Assembly: GCA_050258555.1 (NCBI GenBank)
Contig: JBLMZA010000064.1
Location: forward strand, 1 to 12,597
Reading direction: 5' to 3'
Length of the DNA stretch: 12,597 nt
DNA from: CAISDA01 sp050258555
Lineage (GTDB): Bacteria; Bacteroidota; Ignavibacteria; UBA10030; UBA8401
In this document: positions 1 through 7,085 of the stretch, piece after piece
How the letters are laid out: each line of letters opens with the position of its first letter
Numbering within the stretch: the stretch's first letter is position 1
Notes under the pieces: generated by a model
Told to the model about the DNA's origin: nothing
Seen by the model: the letters and a program-made list of their open reading frames with translations, nothing else
Database searches by the model: none
Program-made: the position numbers and the translations under genes

Positions 1-45
1 CCGTATCGGCACGCTCGTGAAATGAGGAAAGAAGGAGGTTCGTGA
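1..45 (+). CDS. Possible C-terminal tail of an upstream gene (partial)
   Basis: Frame 1 is open from the window edge and encodes PYRHAREMRKEGGS before a TGA at 43-45. That stop overlaps the hemW ATG as TGATG, an arrangement often seen in translationally coupled genes. The last residues come from the purine-rich ribosome binding site of hemW, so this frame could be open by chance. Frame 2 (RIGTLVK, stop at 23-25) and frame 3 (stop at 18-20) would also be possible ends. The fragment is too short to identify a product. Confidence 0.2.
   Translation, partial: PYRHAREMRKEGGS
34..38 (+). promoter_or_regulatory. Shine-Dalgarno site of hemW
   Basis: GGAGG sits 6 bases before ATG 45 and too close to GTG 42. 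It therefore decides in favour of the ATG start. Confidence 0.7.
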
Positions 46-1190
46 TGGCGTCGTTGTATGTGCACATTCCCTACTGCGAAAAAAAATGCATCTATTGCGA
101 TTTCTATTCGATCGAGAATCACGCATCGGTTCCCGAGTTTCTCCGCGCCCTCTCGCGTGAAATCGATTCCTATGCCGATGAGTTTGCCGCGCGCGAATCC
201 ATCGAAACCGTGTTCTTCGGCGGCGGAACACCGTCGCTCCTTCCTCCGTCTGAAATACAAGCGATCATCGATCACATGAGGGAGCGCTTCACCATCCTTC
301 CCGATGCCGAAATCACGATGGAGGCCAATCCGGGCACGATTGATCAGAGCGCCTTCGAGGGATACCGTCGTGCGGGCGTCAACCGGATGAGTATCGGCAT
401 ACAGTCCTTCAATCCCTCGGAGCTCGCCTTTCTCGGCCGCATACACACGGCGGAAGAAGCCGCGCGCGCCGTCCGTGATGCGTATCAGGCGGGATTCGAG
501 AACGTGAGCTGCGATCTGATTTTTTCGCTTCCGGGACAGACTCCGGAAGGCTGGCAGGAAACGCTTCATCGGGCCCTGGAGCTCGGGCCGAAGCACATTT
601 CGGCCTACAGCCTGATTGTGGAAGAGCATACGCCGCTGCATGCGATGGTGGCCAGGCGGGAAGTCGTTCCGCTCGAGGAATCGGTCGATGCCGGGATCTA
701 TGAATCCACGATGCGTATCTTGGAAGAGCACGGATACGGGCATTATGAGATTTCAAACTATGCCCGGCCGGGATTCGAGTGCCGGCATAATCTCAACTAC
801 TGGAATCACGCAAATTACCTCGGATTCGGCCCTTCGGCCCACTCCTTCTGGCGAGAGTCGACGGAGGAGGGGCTGCGCTGGTGGAATGAGCGCTCGATTG
901 CCCGGTATCTGGAAAAAATCGGCGCGCAGGGCCGGGCCATGGCCGGCTCCGATCCCATCGACCGTGCATCGATGATCGAGGAGGAAATCTTCCTCGGACT
1001 GCGCTGCGGAGCGCTCGATCTGGCGAAATTGGAGCGTGAATTCGGCCATGCGTTCGACCTCCAGCGCCGCAGTCTCATCGAGGCCTATGAGGAGGAAGGA
1101 TTCGTGACGCGCCGCGATCACCGGCTCTCGCTCACGCCCCGCGGATTCATGATGTGCGATGCCATCGCCGAAGCGCTCATCGGACGTTGA
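45..1190 (+). CDS. hemW: Radical SAM haem chaperone HemW
   Basis: The 381-residue protein matches HemW (formerly annotated as HemN-like coproporphyrinogen III oxidase), which binds haem and delivers it to target proteins in the cytoplasm. Numbered from the ATG at 45, the radical SAM cluster motif CX3CX2C is C11, C15 and C18 in YCEKKCIYCDFY, followed by D-F rather than the fourth cysteine of true HemN. GGGTPS, typical of radical SAM cofactor binding, is at 59-64. HNLNYW at 248-253 fits the HNxxYW motif linked to haem binding in HemW. A longer version could begin at GTG 42, but GGAGG at 34-38 lies 6 bases before ATG 45 and only 3 before GTG 42, so the ATG is preferred. The length is normal for the family. 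The start overlaps a TGA in another frame. A function as HemN is unlikely given the missing fourth cysteine. Confidence 0.93.
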   Translation: MASLYVHIPYCEKKCIYCDFYSIENHASVPEFLRALSREIDSYADEFAARESIETVFFGGGTPSLLPPSEIQAIIDHMRERFTILPDAEITMEANPGTIDQSAFEGYRRAGVNRMSIGIQSFNPSELAFLGRIHTAEEAARAVRDAYQAGFENVSCDLIFSLPGQTPEGWQETLHRALELGPKHISAYSLIVEEHTPLHAMVARREVVPLEESVDAGIYESTMRILEEHGYGHYEISNYARPGFECRHNLNYWNHANYLGFGPSAHSFWRESTEEGLRWWNERSIARYLEKIGAQGRAMAGSDPIDRASMIEEEIFLGLRCGALDLAKLEREFGHAFDLQRRSLIEAYEEEGFVTRRDHRLSLTPRGFMMCDAIAEALIGR

Positions 1191-1196
1191 AAACCT

Positions 1197-1225
1197 TTGC
1201 TATTCATCCGCAATCAAAGTATATT
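1197..1225 (+). promoter_or_regulatory. Candidate sigma70-like promoter of the DUF2723 gene
   Basis: TTGCTA at 1197-1202 and TATATT at 1220-1225 are separated by 17 bases, the optimal spacing for a housekeeping promoter, and lie in an AT-rich gap after hemW. Transcription would begin near 1232, giving a leader of about 60 bases. A perfect palindrome, GAAATATTTC, at 1238-1247 lies just downstream and could be an operator, though short AT-rich palindromes arise easily by chance. The match is by eye; the consensus used by this organism is not known. Confidence 0.4.
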
Positions 1226-1291
1226 TAGTGTTATTCCGAAATATTTCCGCTTTTTTCATTCATCATTCACACATGGCTTTTTGAGGGATCA

Positions 1292-4051
1292 ATGGAACAC
1301 TCGAAACTCAACCGGATAGCCGCCGGCTCCGTCTTTCTGATATCGCTCATCACCTACATCAAGACACTTTCCGATACGGTCGTCTTCTGGGATGTGGGCG
1401 AATTTATTGCGGCATCGTACTACCTCCAGGTTCCGCATCCTCCGGGAAGCCCGCTCTTTCTGCTTGTGGGACGCCTCTTCGGGCTCGTGCCCTTTGCGGC
1501 GGATCTGGCCGTGCGCGTGCATTTCACCTCCGCTCTTGCCAGCGCGCTCACCGCGATGTTCCTCTATCTCTCGATTGAAAAGCTGATCGTGCTCTGGCGC
1601 GGCGTGCCCGAATCGACGATGGATAAGCTCTCGTTCTACGGCGCCAGCATCATCGGCGCGCTCTCGCTCACATTCAGCCCCACGTTCTGGTTCAACGCGG
1701 TCGAAGCCGAAGTCTACGGCGCGAGCATGCTCTTTATCGGACTCATCACCTATCTGTCCTTGCGCTGGAACGAGCGCGCCAATGAGCCCGGAGCGGACAA
1801 ATACATTCTGTTGATCGCCTATCTGATCGGCCTGTCGCTCGGCGTGCACTTGCTGGCGCTTCTGGTCTTCTTCCCGTTTGCGATCATCTATTATTTCAAG
1901 AAATACGAATTCTCCTTCAAGGGCTATCTCATCTTCGGCGCCGTGGCCGTGGCGATCTTCGCCGTGATTTATCCCGGCATCGTGAAGATCATGCCGAACC
2001 TGCTGGACGGAGAAATCATGATCGGCGACGAAGCCAACAGGAGCTTCATCTGGACCCTGATCCCGATTGCGGTGATCGCGGCCGCGATCTACGGCATTTA
2101 TTATTCGTACAAGGCCAAGCGCTCGCTCCTGAATCTTGCCTTCACGTCCTTCGTATTGATCGTGCTCGGCTATTCGACATACGCGACGGTGATCATCCGC
2201 TCGAACGCGCGTCCGCCGATGAATGAGAACAATCCCGATACGCTCGGCCGGCTCGTGTCGTATCTGAACCGCGAGCAGTACGGCGATGCGCCGATTGCCA
2301 AGCGCCGCTACAGCCAGGAGCCGCAGCATCAGGGCATTTATACGAAATACTCGTCGGACTCGGATTTCTTCTGGCGCTACCAGATGGATCACATGATGGC
2401 GCGCTACTTCCTCTGGCAGTATGCGGGCTCCGAAGGCGACTGGCAGGATGCCGGCGTGAACTGGAAAGTGCTCTGGGGCATTCCGTTTTTCGTGGGACTC
2501 TTCGGCGCGTATTACCACTTCAAGCAGGATCGGAAGATGTGGTGGGTGTTCTTCAACTTCTTCCTGTTGATGAGCGTGATTCTCGCGCTCTATTTCAACA
2601 TGCAGGAACCGCAGCCGCGCGAACGTGATTATTTCTTCGTCGGCGCCTTCTTCGTCTTTTCCGTCTGGATCGGCATCGGCGTTCTCGGTCTGATCGATAC
2701 GGTGAAGTCGATGATGAAAAACGAGCAGTCGCAAAAGATCGCCATGGGCGGCGTGCTCGTGCTCGCCGTTGCCTTTGTGCCTGTGAACATGCTCCGCACG
2801 AACTATCACACGGCAGACCGCACGGGCGATTATGTGGCCTGGGATTATTCCTATAACCTGCTGCAGACCTGCGAGCCCGACGCCATTCTCTTCACCAACG
2901 GCGACAACGACACATTCCCCTTGTGGTATCTGCAGGATGTCGAAGGCATACGCCAGGACGTGCGCATCGTGAACCTGAGCCTTGTCAACACGTCGTGGTA
3001 CATCGATCAGCTGAAAAACGAGACGCCGCACGGGGCGAAGAAGGTGCCGATCTCGACGCCGGATGAGGAAATCGCCCGCATACAGCCCATGCAGTGGGAG
3101 CCGCGCGAGATGGAACTGCCCGTGCCGGCAAGCGTGATCAGCCAGTACAAGCTCTCGAAGGACATCGCCTCGCAGGCCGTCTTCCCGGATTCGGGCAGAG
3201 GCACCGGCGGCGTGATCAAGTTCACGATGCCCTACACGATGACGTTCGGACAGATCAAGGCCATCCGCGTGCAGGATATCATCACCTACGACATCATCAT
3301 GACGAACAAGTGGGAGCGCCCGATTTATTTCGCCGTCACATCGACGCCGGATTCGAAGCTCGGACTCGACCGCTACTTCCGCATGGACGGCCTGGCCATG
3401 AAGATGGTGCCGTTCCAGACGCCATCGGATGAGGGACTCATCGTCGACTCGATCCTTGCGGCAAATCTCTACAATACGCCGAAGGTGCCGTCGAAGACGT
3501 TCCAGCGCGGATATCTCTTCCGCGGCCTGAACAATCCGAATGTCTATTATGACGAGAACGTGACGCGCCTGGTGATGAACTACCGCAATTCGTTCCTGCG
3601 CCTGGCGCTGCATCATCTGAACGACACGAAGGACAACGCCAGGGCCGTTGCCGCGCTCGATTCGATGGAGTCGAAGATCCCCTCGGAGGTGATCCCGATG
3701 GATTACCGCGTGATGTACGACGTGGCGAATTTCTATCACTTCGCCGGCGCGCAGCAGAAGTTCACGCTGTATTCACAGAAGATCGAAAAGACGATTCAGG
3801 AGATGATCAACAAGGGCGTCACCGAGCCGTTTACGCAGTACAATCCGTACTACATTCTCTACTCGGTCTACCAGAGCAACGGAGAGTACGACAAGGCCAT
3901 CGGCGTGCTCGATCAGATCCGCGGGCGCTATGCGTCGCTTCCGGGCATCGAGCAGTGGACCGAGGCGCAGAAGCAGCAGCTCACGGCGCAGAAATCGCTC
4001 CGCGGCGCGGCGCCGAAGGATACCGCGAGGCCGCAGACGGCGGGAAAATAA
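1292..4051 (+). CDS. DUF2723 / GT117-type membrane glycosyltransferase with C-terminal TPR-like region
   Basis: This 919-residue inner-membrane protein belongs to the DUF2723 family, grouped with GT117 (the family of TMEM260, a protein O-mannosyltransferase). About a dozen hydrophobic segments fill residues 10 to roughly 500. The first periplasmic loop carries WDVGEF with D34 and E37, followed by QVPHPPGSPL at 46-55. The acidic pair is where GT-C enzymes usually hold catalytic acids. REQYGD, PRERDY (442-447) and NGDNDT (536-541, continuing FPLWYLQ) are conserved in Bacteroidota versions. The last 150 or so residues are helical and resemble tetratricopeptide repeats, for example ANFYHFAGAQQKF and YQSNGEYDKAIGVLDQI. 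A GAGGG at 1283-1287 serves as ribosome binding site. By analogy it may transfer a lipid-linked sugar to exported proteins, but donor and acceptor are not shown by sequence. The neighbouring methyltransferase and GT4 genes fit a glycan role. Family assignment is firm; function is inferred. Confidence 0.88.
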   Translation: MEHSKLNRIAAGSVFLISLITYIKTLSDTVVFWDVGEFIAASYYLQVPHPPGSPLFLLVGRLFGLVPFAADLAVRVHFTSALASALTAMFLYLSIEKLIVLWRGVPESTMDKLSFYGASIIGALSLTFSPTFWFNAVEAEVYGASMLFIGLITYLSLRWNERANEPGADKYILLIAYLIGLSLGVHLLALLVFFPFAIIYYFKKYEFSFKGYLIFGAVAVAIFAVIYPGIVKIMPNLLDGEIMIGDEANRSFIWTLIPIAVIAAAIYGIYYSYKAKRSLLNLAFTSFVLIVLGYSTYATVIIRSNARPPMNENNPDTLGRLVSYLNREQYGDAPIAKRRYSQEPQHQGIYTKYSSDSDFFWRYQMDHMMARYFLWQYAGSEGDWQDAGVNWKVLWGIPFFVGLFGAYYHFKQDRKMWWVFFNFFLLMSVILALYFNMQEPQPRERDYFFVGAFFVFSVWIGIGVLGLIDTVKSMMKNEQSQKIAMGGVLVLAVAFVPVNMLRTNYHTADRTGDYVAWDYSYNLLQTCEPDAILFTNGDNDTFPLWYLQDVEGIRQDVRIVNLSLVNTSWYIDQLKNETPHGAKKVPISTPDEEIARIQPMQWEPREMELPVPASVISQYKLSKDIASQAVFPDSGRGTGGVIKFTMPYTMTFGQIKAIRVQDIITYDIIMTNKWERPIYFAVTSTPDSKLGLDRYFRMDGLAMKMVPFQTPSDEGLIVDSILAANLYNTPKVPSKTFQRGYLFRGLNNPNVYYDENVTRLVMNYRNSFLRLALHHLNDTKDNARAVAALDSMESKIPSEVIPMDYRVMYDVANFYHFAGAQQKFTLYSQKIEKTIQEMINKGVTEPFTQYNPYYILYSVYQSNGEYDKAIGVLDQIRGRYASLPGIEQWTEAQKQQLTAQKSLRGAAPKDTARPQTAGK

Positions 4052-4080
4052 CACGCGCCGTTCCGACAGTTTGGTTTTTA

Positions 4081-4105
4081 TTGTGGGGCGAAGCGCTGCT
4101 TCGCC
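4081..4105 (+). repeat. Palindromic repeat, copy 1
   Basis: The head TTGTG runs into a perfect 8-bp inverted repeat, GGCGAAGC at 4087-4094 and GCTTCGCC at 4098-4105, around a 3-base loop GCT. It lies 29 bases after the DUF2723 stop and belongs to the same family as the copies at 4136-4163 and 4975-5000. It has no T-run directly after the stem, so it is a weaker terminator candidate than copy 2. Confidence 0.8.
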
Positions 4106-4135
4106 TCCATGCTTCACCTTCGTTTTTTCTTTTCC

Positions 4136-4163
4136 TTGTGGGGCGAAGCGCTTGCTTCGCCCC
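4136..4163 (+). repeat. Palindromic repeat, copy 2
   Basis: The same TTGTG head is followed by a perfect 10-bp inverted repeat, GGGGCGAAGC at 4140-4149 and GCTTCGCCCC at 4154-4163, with a 4-base loop GCTT. It begins about 30 bases after copy 1 ends, so the two stand in tandem and in the same orientation between the DUF2723 and methyltransferase genes. Confidence 0.85.
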
Positions 4164-4169
4164 TTTTTT
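4140..4169 (+). terminator. Candidate intrinsic terminator formed by repeat copy 2
   Basis: A 10-bp GC-rich stem with a 4-base loop is followed at once by six T residues (4164-4169). This has the form of a rho-independent terminator and would end transcription from the DUF2723 gene before the methyltransferase gene at 4196. It is built entirely from a member of the repeat family, so its terminator role may be incidental. Confidence 0.6.
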
Positions 4170-4195
4170 CAAGACACATATCGCTATCGGCTCGC

Positions 4196-4969
4196 ATGAA
4201 AGAATCGCACCGTTCCAACTGGGACAAATTCTGGGATGAGAAACAGGAGTTCAAGGAAGTTTATTCGAACTCGGACCGCGTCGTGCGCAATCTGATGCGC
4301 GTGATGGATGTGAAAGGCAAGCGCATTCTGGAGGTCGGCGCCGGCACGGGCCGCGACAGCCTGCCGTTGATCGAGCGCGGGGCGGAAATCTACCAGCTCG
4401 ATTACTCGGAGCCCGCCTTGAAGATCATGAAGCGTATCGCCGACGAGCAGAAGCTCGATGTGAAGATTCTGGGCGGCGACACGTTCCATCTGCCCTTTGC
4501 CGACGGCACGTTCGATGTGGTCTTCCATCAGGGACTGTTGGAGCATTTCCGTCCGAAAGAGGCCGAAGCGCTCCTGAAGGAAAATATCCGCGTGATCAAG
4601 CAGGGCGGATTGCTTCTGGTCGATGTGCCGCAGCGCTATCACATCTACACGGTGATCAAGCATGCGCTCATCGCCGTCAACAAATGGTTCGCCGGATGGG
4701 AGCGCGAGTTTTCCGTGTCGGAGCTCCGCGGGATCATGACGAACCTCGGGCTCGAGCCCGTGCACGAGTACGGAGAGTGGATGTACCCGAGCCTCTTCTA
4801 CCGCGCCACGCGCGAGGCGCTCCTGAAAGCGGGCGTGAAGCTGCCTCTGTATCCGACTGTCTTTCCGCCTCTCACGCGGCTCAGAAAAAATCTGCGCGAG
4901 TCGCTTCGCGATTCGGCATTCGCGCTCAACACGTCGCTTTCGTTCGGCATCATCGGCAGGAAGCGATAA
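4196..4969 (+). CDS. Class I SAM-dependent methyltransferase
   Basis: A 257-residue cytoplasmic methyltransferase with a Rossmann-type SAM fold. Motif I, ILEVGAGTGRDS, begins at residue 44 with the glycine-rich loop G48-x-G-x-G52. D69 in YQLDYS is the expected acidic residue that binds the SAM ribose. FDVVFHQGLLEHF is the motif around strand 4, and VIKQGGLLLVDVPQ the following one. The acceptor cannot be read from sequence. A longer reading from ATG 4109 is rejected because its first 29 codons translate repeat copy 2 and the terminator; homologous-looking sequence starts at MKESHRSNWDKFW. No clear Shine-Dalgarno site is visible before ATG 4196. The following GT4 gene, 44 bases on, suggests methylation of a sugar, lipid or surface glycan intermediate, but this is adjacency only. 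Confidence 0.85.
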   Translation: MKESHRSNWDKFWDEKQEFKEVYSNSDRVVRNLMRVMDVKGKRILEVGAGTGRDSLPLIERGAEIYQLDYSEPALKIMKRIADEQKLDVKILGGDTFHLPFADGTFDVVFHQGLLEHFRPKEAEALLKENIRVIKQGGLLLVDVPQRYHIYTVIKHALIAVNKWFAGWEREFSVSELRGIMTNLGLEPVHEYGEWMYPSLFYRATREALLKAGVKLPLYPTVFPPLTRLRKNLRESLRDSAFALNTSLSFGIIGRKR

Positions 4970-4974
4970 TCTCT

Positions 4975-5000
4975 TTGTGGGGCGAAGCAGCGCTTCGCCC
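4975..5000 (+). repeat. Palindromic repeat, copy 3
   Basis: The head TTGTGGGG is followed by a perfect 9-bp inverted repeat, GGGCGAAGC at 4980-4988 and GCTTCGCCC at 4992-5000, with loop AGC. It fills most of the 44-base gap between the methyltransferase stop and the glycosyltransferase start. No T-run follows, so read-through into the glycosyltransferase gene is plausible. Confidence 0.85.
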
Positions 5001-5002
5001 GC

Positions 5003-5006
5003 AGGA
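5003..5006 (+). promoter_or_regulatory. Ribosome binding site fixing the glycosyltransferase start
   Basis: AGGA lies 7 bases before ATG 5014, directly after repeat copy 3. It supports 5014 as the start and argues against upstream starts in the same frame that would read through the repeat. Confidence 0.5.
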
Positions 5007-5013
5007 TCTCTTT

Positions 5014-6135
5014 ATGAAGATACTCGTTCTCAACTGGCAGGACCTCTCCAATCCGCTGGCAGGCGGAGCGGAAGTCCATCTCCATGAAGTCTTCTCGCGC
5101 ATCGCCGCCATGGGACACGATGTGACGCTTTTTTGTTCATCGTATCCGGGAGCGAAGCATCATGAAGAGATGAACGGGATCCATGTGGTCAGGGAAGGCG
5201 GGCGCTCGCTCTTCAATTACGTCGTGATGCGGAAATATTTTTCCGCATTCCGTCATGAAGGCTATGACCTCGTCGTCGACGACATGAACAAGATTCCCTT
5301 CTATACGCCCGCGTATGTGAAGGAGCCGCTTCTGGGCGTGACGCATCATCTCTTCGGGAAAAGCATCTTCAAGGAAGTCAATGCGCTGGCGGCGTCCTAT
5401 GTGTATTTCGCGGAAAAGTGGGCGCTGCCGATGTATAAAAAAATCCGGTTCATCGTCGGCTCGCCCTCCACGCACCGCGAATTGATCGCATCGGGATTCG
5501 ATCCCGCGCGCACGCATCTGATCCACTACGGCGTGGCGCACAAAGTCTTCCGCGAACTGGGGATTTCCAAAAGCCGCACGCCGCTGGTCGGCGCGGTCGG
5601 CCGCTTGAAGAAATACAAATCGTTCGATCATCTGCTCGAGGCCTTCGTCGATATCCGCCGCGAGATTCCCGATGTGAAGTGCGTGATCGTCGGCGACGGC
5701 GATGACAAGCCGCGCCTGGAATCGATCGCCGGCGCGCTCGGCGTGTCCGATGCCGTCACATTCGCGGGCTTCGTGAGCGAAGAGGAAAAAGTCCGGCTTC
5801 TCAACCAGATGCATGTGGCGGTGAACACCTCGGCCAAAGAAGGCTGGGGGCTCACGGTGATCGAGGCGAACGCCTGCGGCACGCCCACGGTCTCGAGCGA
5901 CGTCGAGGGCCTGCGCGACGCGGTGGTGGACGGGGAGACGGGCCTCTTGTATGAATACGGCAACCGCTTCGAGCTTGCCGAAAAAGTGGGACTCGTGCTG
6001 CGCGACGAGCATCTGAGGCAAAGCCTGACCGAGGCGGCCGTGAAGCGCGCCCGGGAATTCGACTGGGATCTGGCCGCCCGGCAGACGATGGACGTGATCT
6101 CGCAGGTGCTTGCCGAGCACGGCTCCAAAAAATAA
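5014..6135 (+). CDS. GT4-family glycosyltransferase
   Basis: A 373-residue GT-B-fold retaining glycosyltransferase, probably acting at the cytoplasmic face of the membrane on a lipid-linked glycan or glycolipid. The N-terminal acceptor domain opens with MKILVLNWQDLSNPLAGGAE, including the glycine-rich loop GGAE typical of GT4. The C-terminal donor domain has GRLKKYKSFDHLLEAF and the EX7E motif, E276 and E284 in KEGWGLTVIEANACGTP, which holds the nucleotide-sugar. DGETGLLYEYGN completes the GT4 pattern. Length is normal for the family. Donor and acceptor are unknown. The frame stays open upstream to 4684, but that extension overlaps the methyltransferase and translates repeat copy 3 as SLWGEAALR, so it is rejected. 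It likely works with the adjacent methyltransferase in making a modified glycan; this is inferred from adjacency. Confidence 0.88.
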   Translation: MKILVLNWQDLSNPLAGGAEVHLHEVFSRIAAMGHDVTLFCSSYPGAKHHEEMNGIHVVREGGRSLFNYVVMRKYFSAFRHEGYDLVVDDMNKIPFYTPAYVKEPLLGVTHHLFGKSIFKEVNALAASYVYFAEKWALPMYKKIRFIVGSPSTHRELIASGFDPARTHLIHYGVAHKVFRELGISKSRTPLVGAVGRLKKYKSFDHLLEAFVDIRREIPDVKCVIVGDGDDKPRLESIAGALGVSDAVTFAGFVSEEEKVRLLNQMHVAVNTSAKEGWGLTVIEANACGTPTVSSDVEGLRDAVVDGETGLLYEYGNRFELAEKVGLVLRDEHLRQSLTEAAVKRAREFDWDLAARQTMDVISQVLAEHGSKK

Positions 6136-6145
6136 CATCGTTTTC

Positions 6146-6164
6146 CGACACGTGAAACGTGTCG
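6146..6164 (+). repeat. Palindrome of a second type (possible operator or repeat)
   Basis: CGACACGT at 6146-6153 and ACGTGTCG at 6157-6164 form a perfect 8-bp inverted repeat around loop GAA, in the 51-base gap before the amidase gene. The sequence differs from the GGCGAAGC family, but size and loop are alike. CCGACA (6145-6150) and TATTAG (6169-6174), 18 bases apart, could be a weak promoter overlapping it, which would make the palindrome a possible operator. No T-run follows, so it is not a good terminator. Confidence 0.5.
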
Positions 6165-6186
6165 CGGATATTAGATTGGGATTCGC

Positions 6187-7071
6187 ATGAAACAAAACCG
6201 CATCGTCAATATCGGGCTCGTGCAGATGAGCTGCTCGCCCGACCCGAATGAAAATCTCGAAAAGGCCGTCTCCGGCATCCGCGAAGCGGCATCGAAAGGC
6301 GCGAACATCGTCTGCCTGCAGGAGCTCTTCCGCTCGCAGTATTTCTGCGTCACGGAGGACTATGCGCCGTTCGACCTGGCGGAAGCCATTCCCGGCCCCT
6401 CGACAGACCGGCTGGGTGCGATTGCGCGCGAGCAGGGCGTGGTCATCATCGCCTCGCTCTTTGAAAAGCGCGCCGAGGGTTTGTATCACAATACGACGGC
6501 CGTGATCGATGCCGACGGCACGTATCTCGGCAAATACCGGAAGATGCACATTCCGGATGATCCGTCCTTCTACGAGAAATTCTATTTCACGCCGGGCGAT
6601 CTCGGCTTCCGCGCATGGAAGACGAAATTCGGCACGCTCGGCGTTCTGATCTGCTGGGATCAGTGGTATCCGGAAGCCGCGCGGCTCACGGCGCTGGCGG
6701 GTGCGGAGATTCTCTTTTATCCCACGGCCATCGGCTGGGCCATCGGGGAAGACCCCCAGGTCTGCCGCGACCAGTATTCGGCATGGCAGACCATACAGCG
6801 CTCGCATGCGATCGCCAACGGCATTCCCGTTGTGGCCGTGAACCGCACGGGCCGCGAGGCGAATCTCGATTTCTGGGGCGGCTCGTTCGTGGCCGACAGC
6901 CTGGGAGAGATCCGCTATCAGGCGCCGCATGAGAAAGAGGAAGTGACGGTCGTGCCCGTCGATCTTTCGCGCTCCGATTCCACGCGCAAGCACTGGCCGT
7001 TTCTCCGCGACCGGAGAATCGATGCCTATCAGAACATCACGCGCCGATTCATCGACGACGACACGAAATAA
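6187..7071 (+). CDS. aguB: Nitrilase-superfamily amidohydrolase, probable N-carbamoylputrescine amidase
   Basis: The 294-residue cytoplasmic enzyme belongs to the carbon-nitrogen hydrolase superfamily. The catalytic Glu-Lys-Cys triad is E46 (CLQELF), K119 (KYRKMHIP) and C156 (LICWDQWYPE). The stretch HIPDDPSFYEKFYFTPGD, then ICWDQWYPEAAR and AEILFYPTAIG, is characteristic of AguB, which splits N-carbamoylputrescine to putrescine, ammonia and CO2. QRSHAIANGIPVVAVNR and FWGGSFVAD also fit. AguB usually works with agmatine deiminase (AguA) and arginine decarboxylase, neither of which is in the window, so the substrate is not confirmed by context. ATG 6187 gives the normal N-terminus IVNIGLVQMSC; only a weak GGG precedes it. 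The gene lies 14 bases before the UroD-family gene and is probably co-transcribed with it. Another amidase specificity remains possible. Confidence 0.8.
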   Translation: MKQNRIVNIGLVQMSCSPDPNENLEKAVSGIREAASKGANIVCLQELFRSQYFCVTEDYAPFDLAEAIPGPSTDRLGAIAREQGVVIIASLFEKRAEGLYHNTTAVIDADGTYLGKYRKMHIPDDPSFYEKFYFTPGDLGFRAWKTKFGTLGVLICWDQWYPEAARLTALAGAEILFYPTAIGWAIGEDPQVCRDQYSAWQTIQRSHAIANGIPVVAVNRTGREANLDFWGGSFVADSLGEIRYQAPHEKEEVTVVPVDLSRSDSTRKHWPFLRDRRIDAYQNITRRFIDDDTK

Positions 7072-7085
7072 TTCCTTCCGACGAC

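Noticed and set aside
3032..3045. GGGGCGAAG inside the DUF2723 gene, resembling the repeat head
   Set aside because: It lacks the second stem arm and the TTGTG head and lies in conserved coding sequence, so it is not a repeat copy.
1289..3739. An 816-codon open frame on the - strand opposite the DUF2723 gene
   Set aside because: Its translation is dominated by His, Arg, Asp and Glu with no recognisable domain, while the + strand has clear family motifs and membrane segments. It is the antisense shadow of a codon-biased GC-rich gene.
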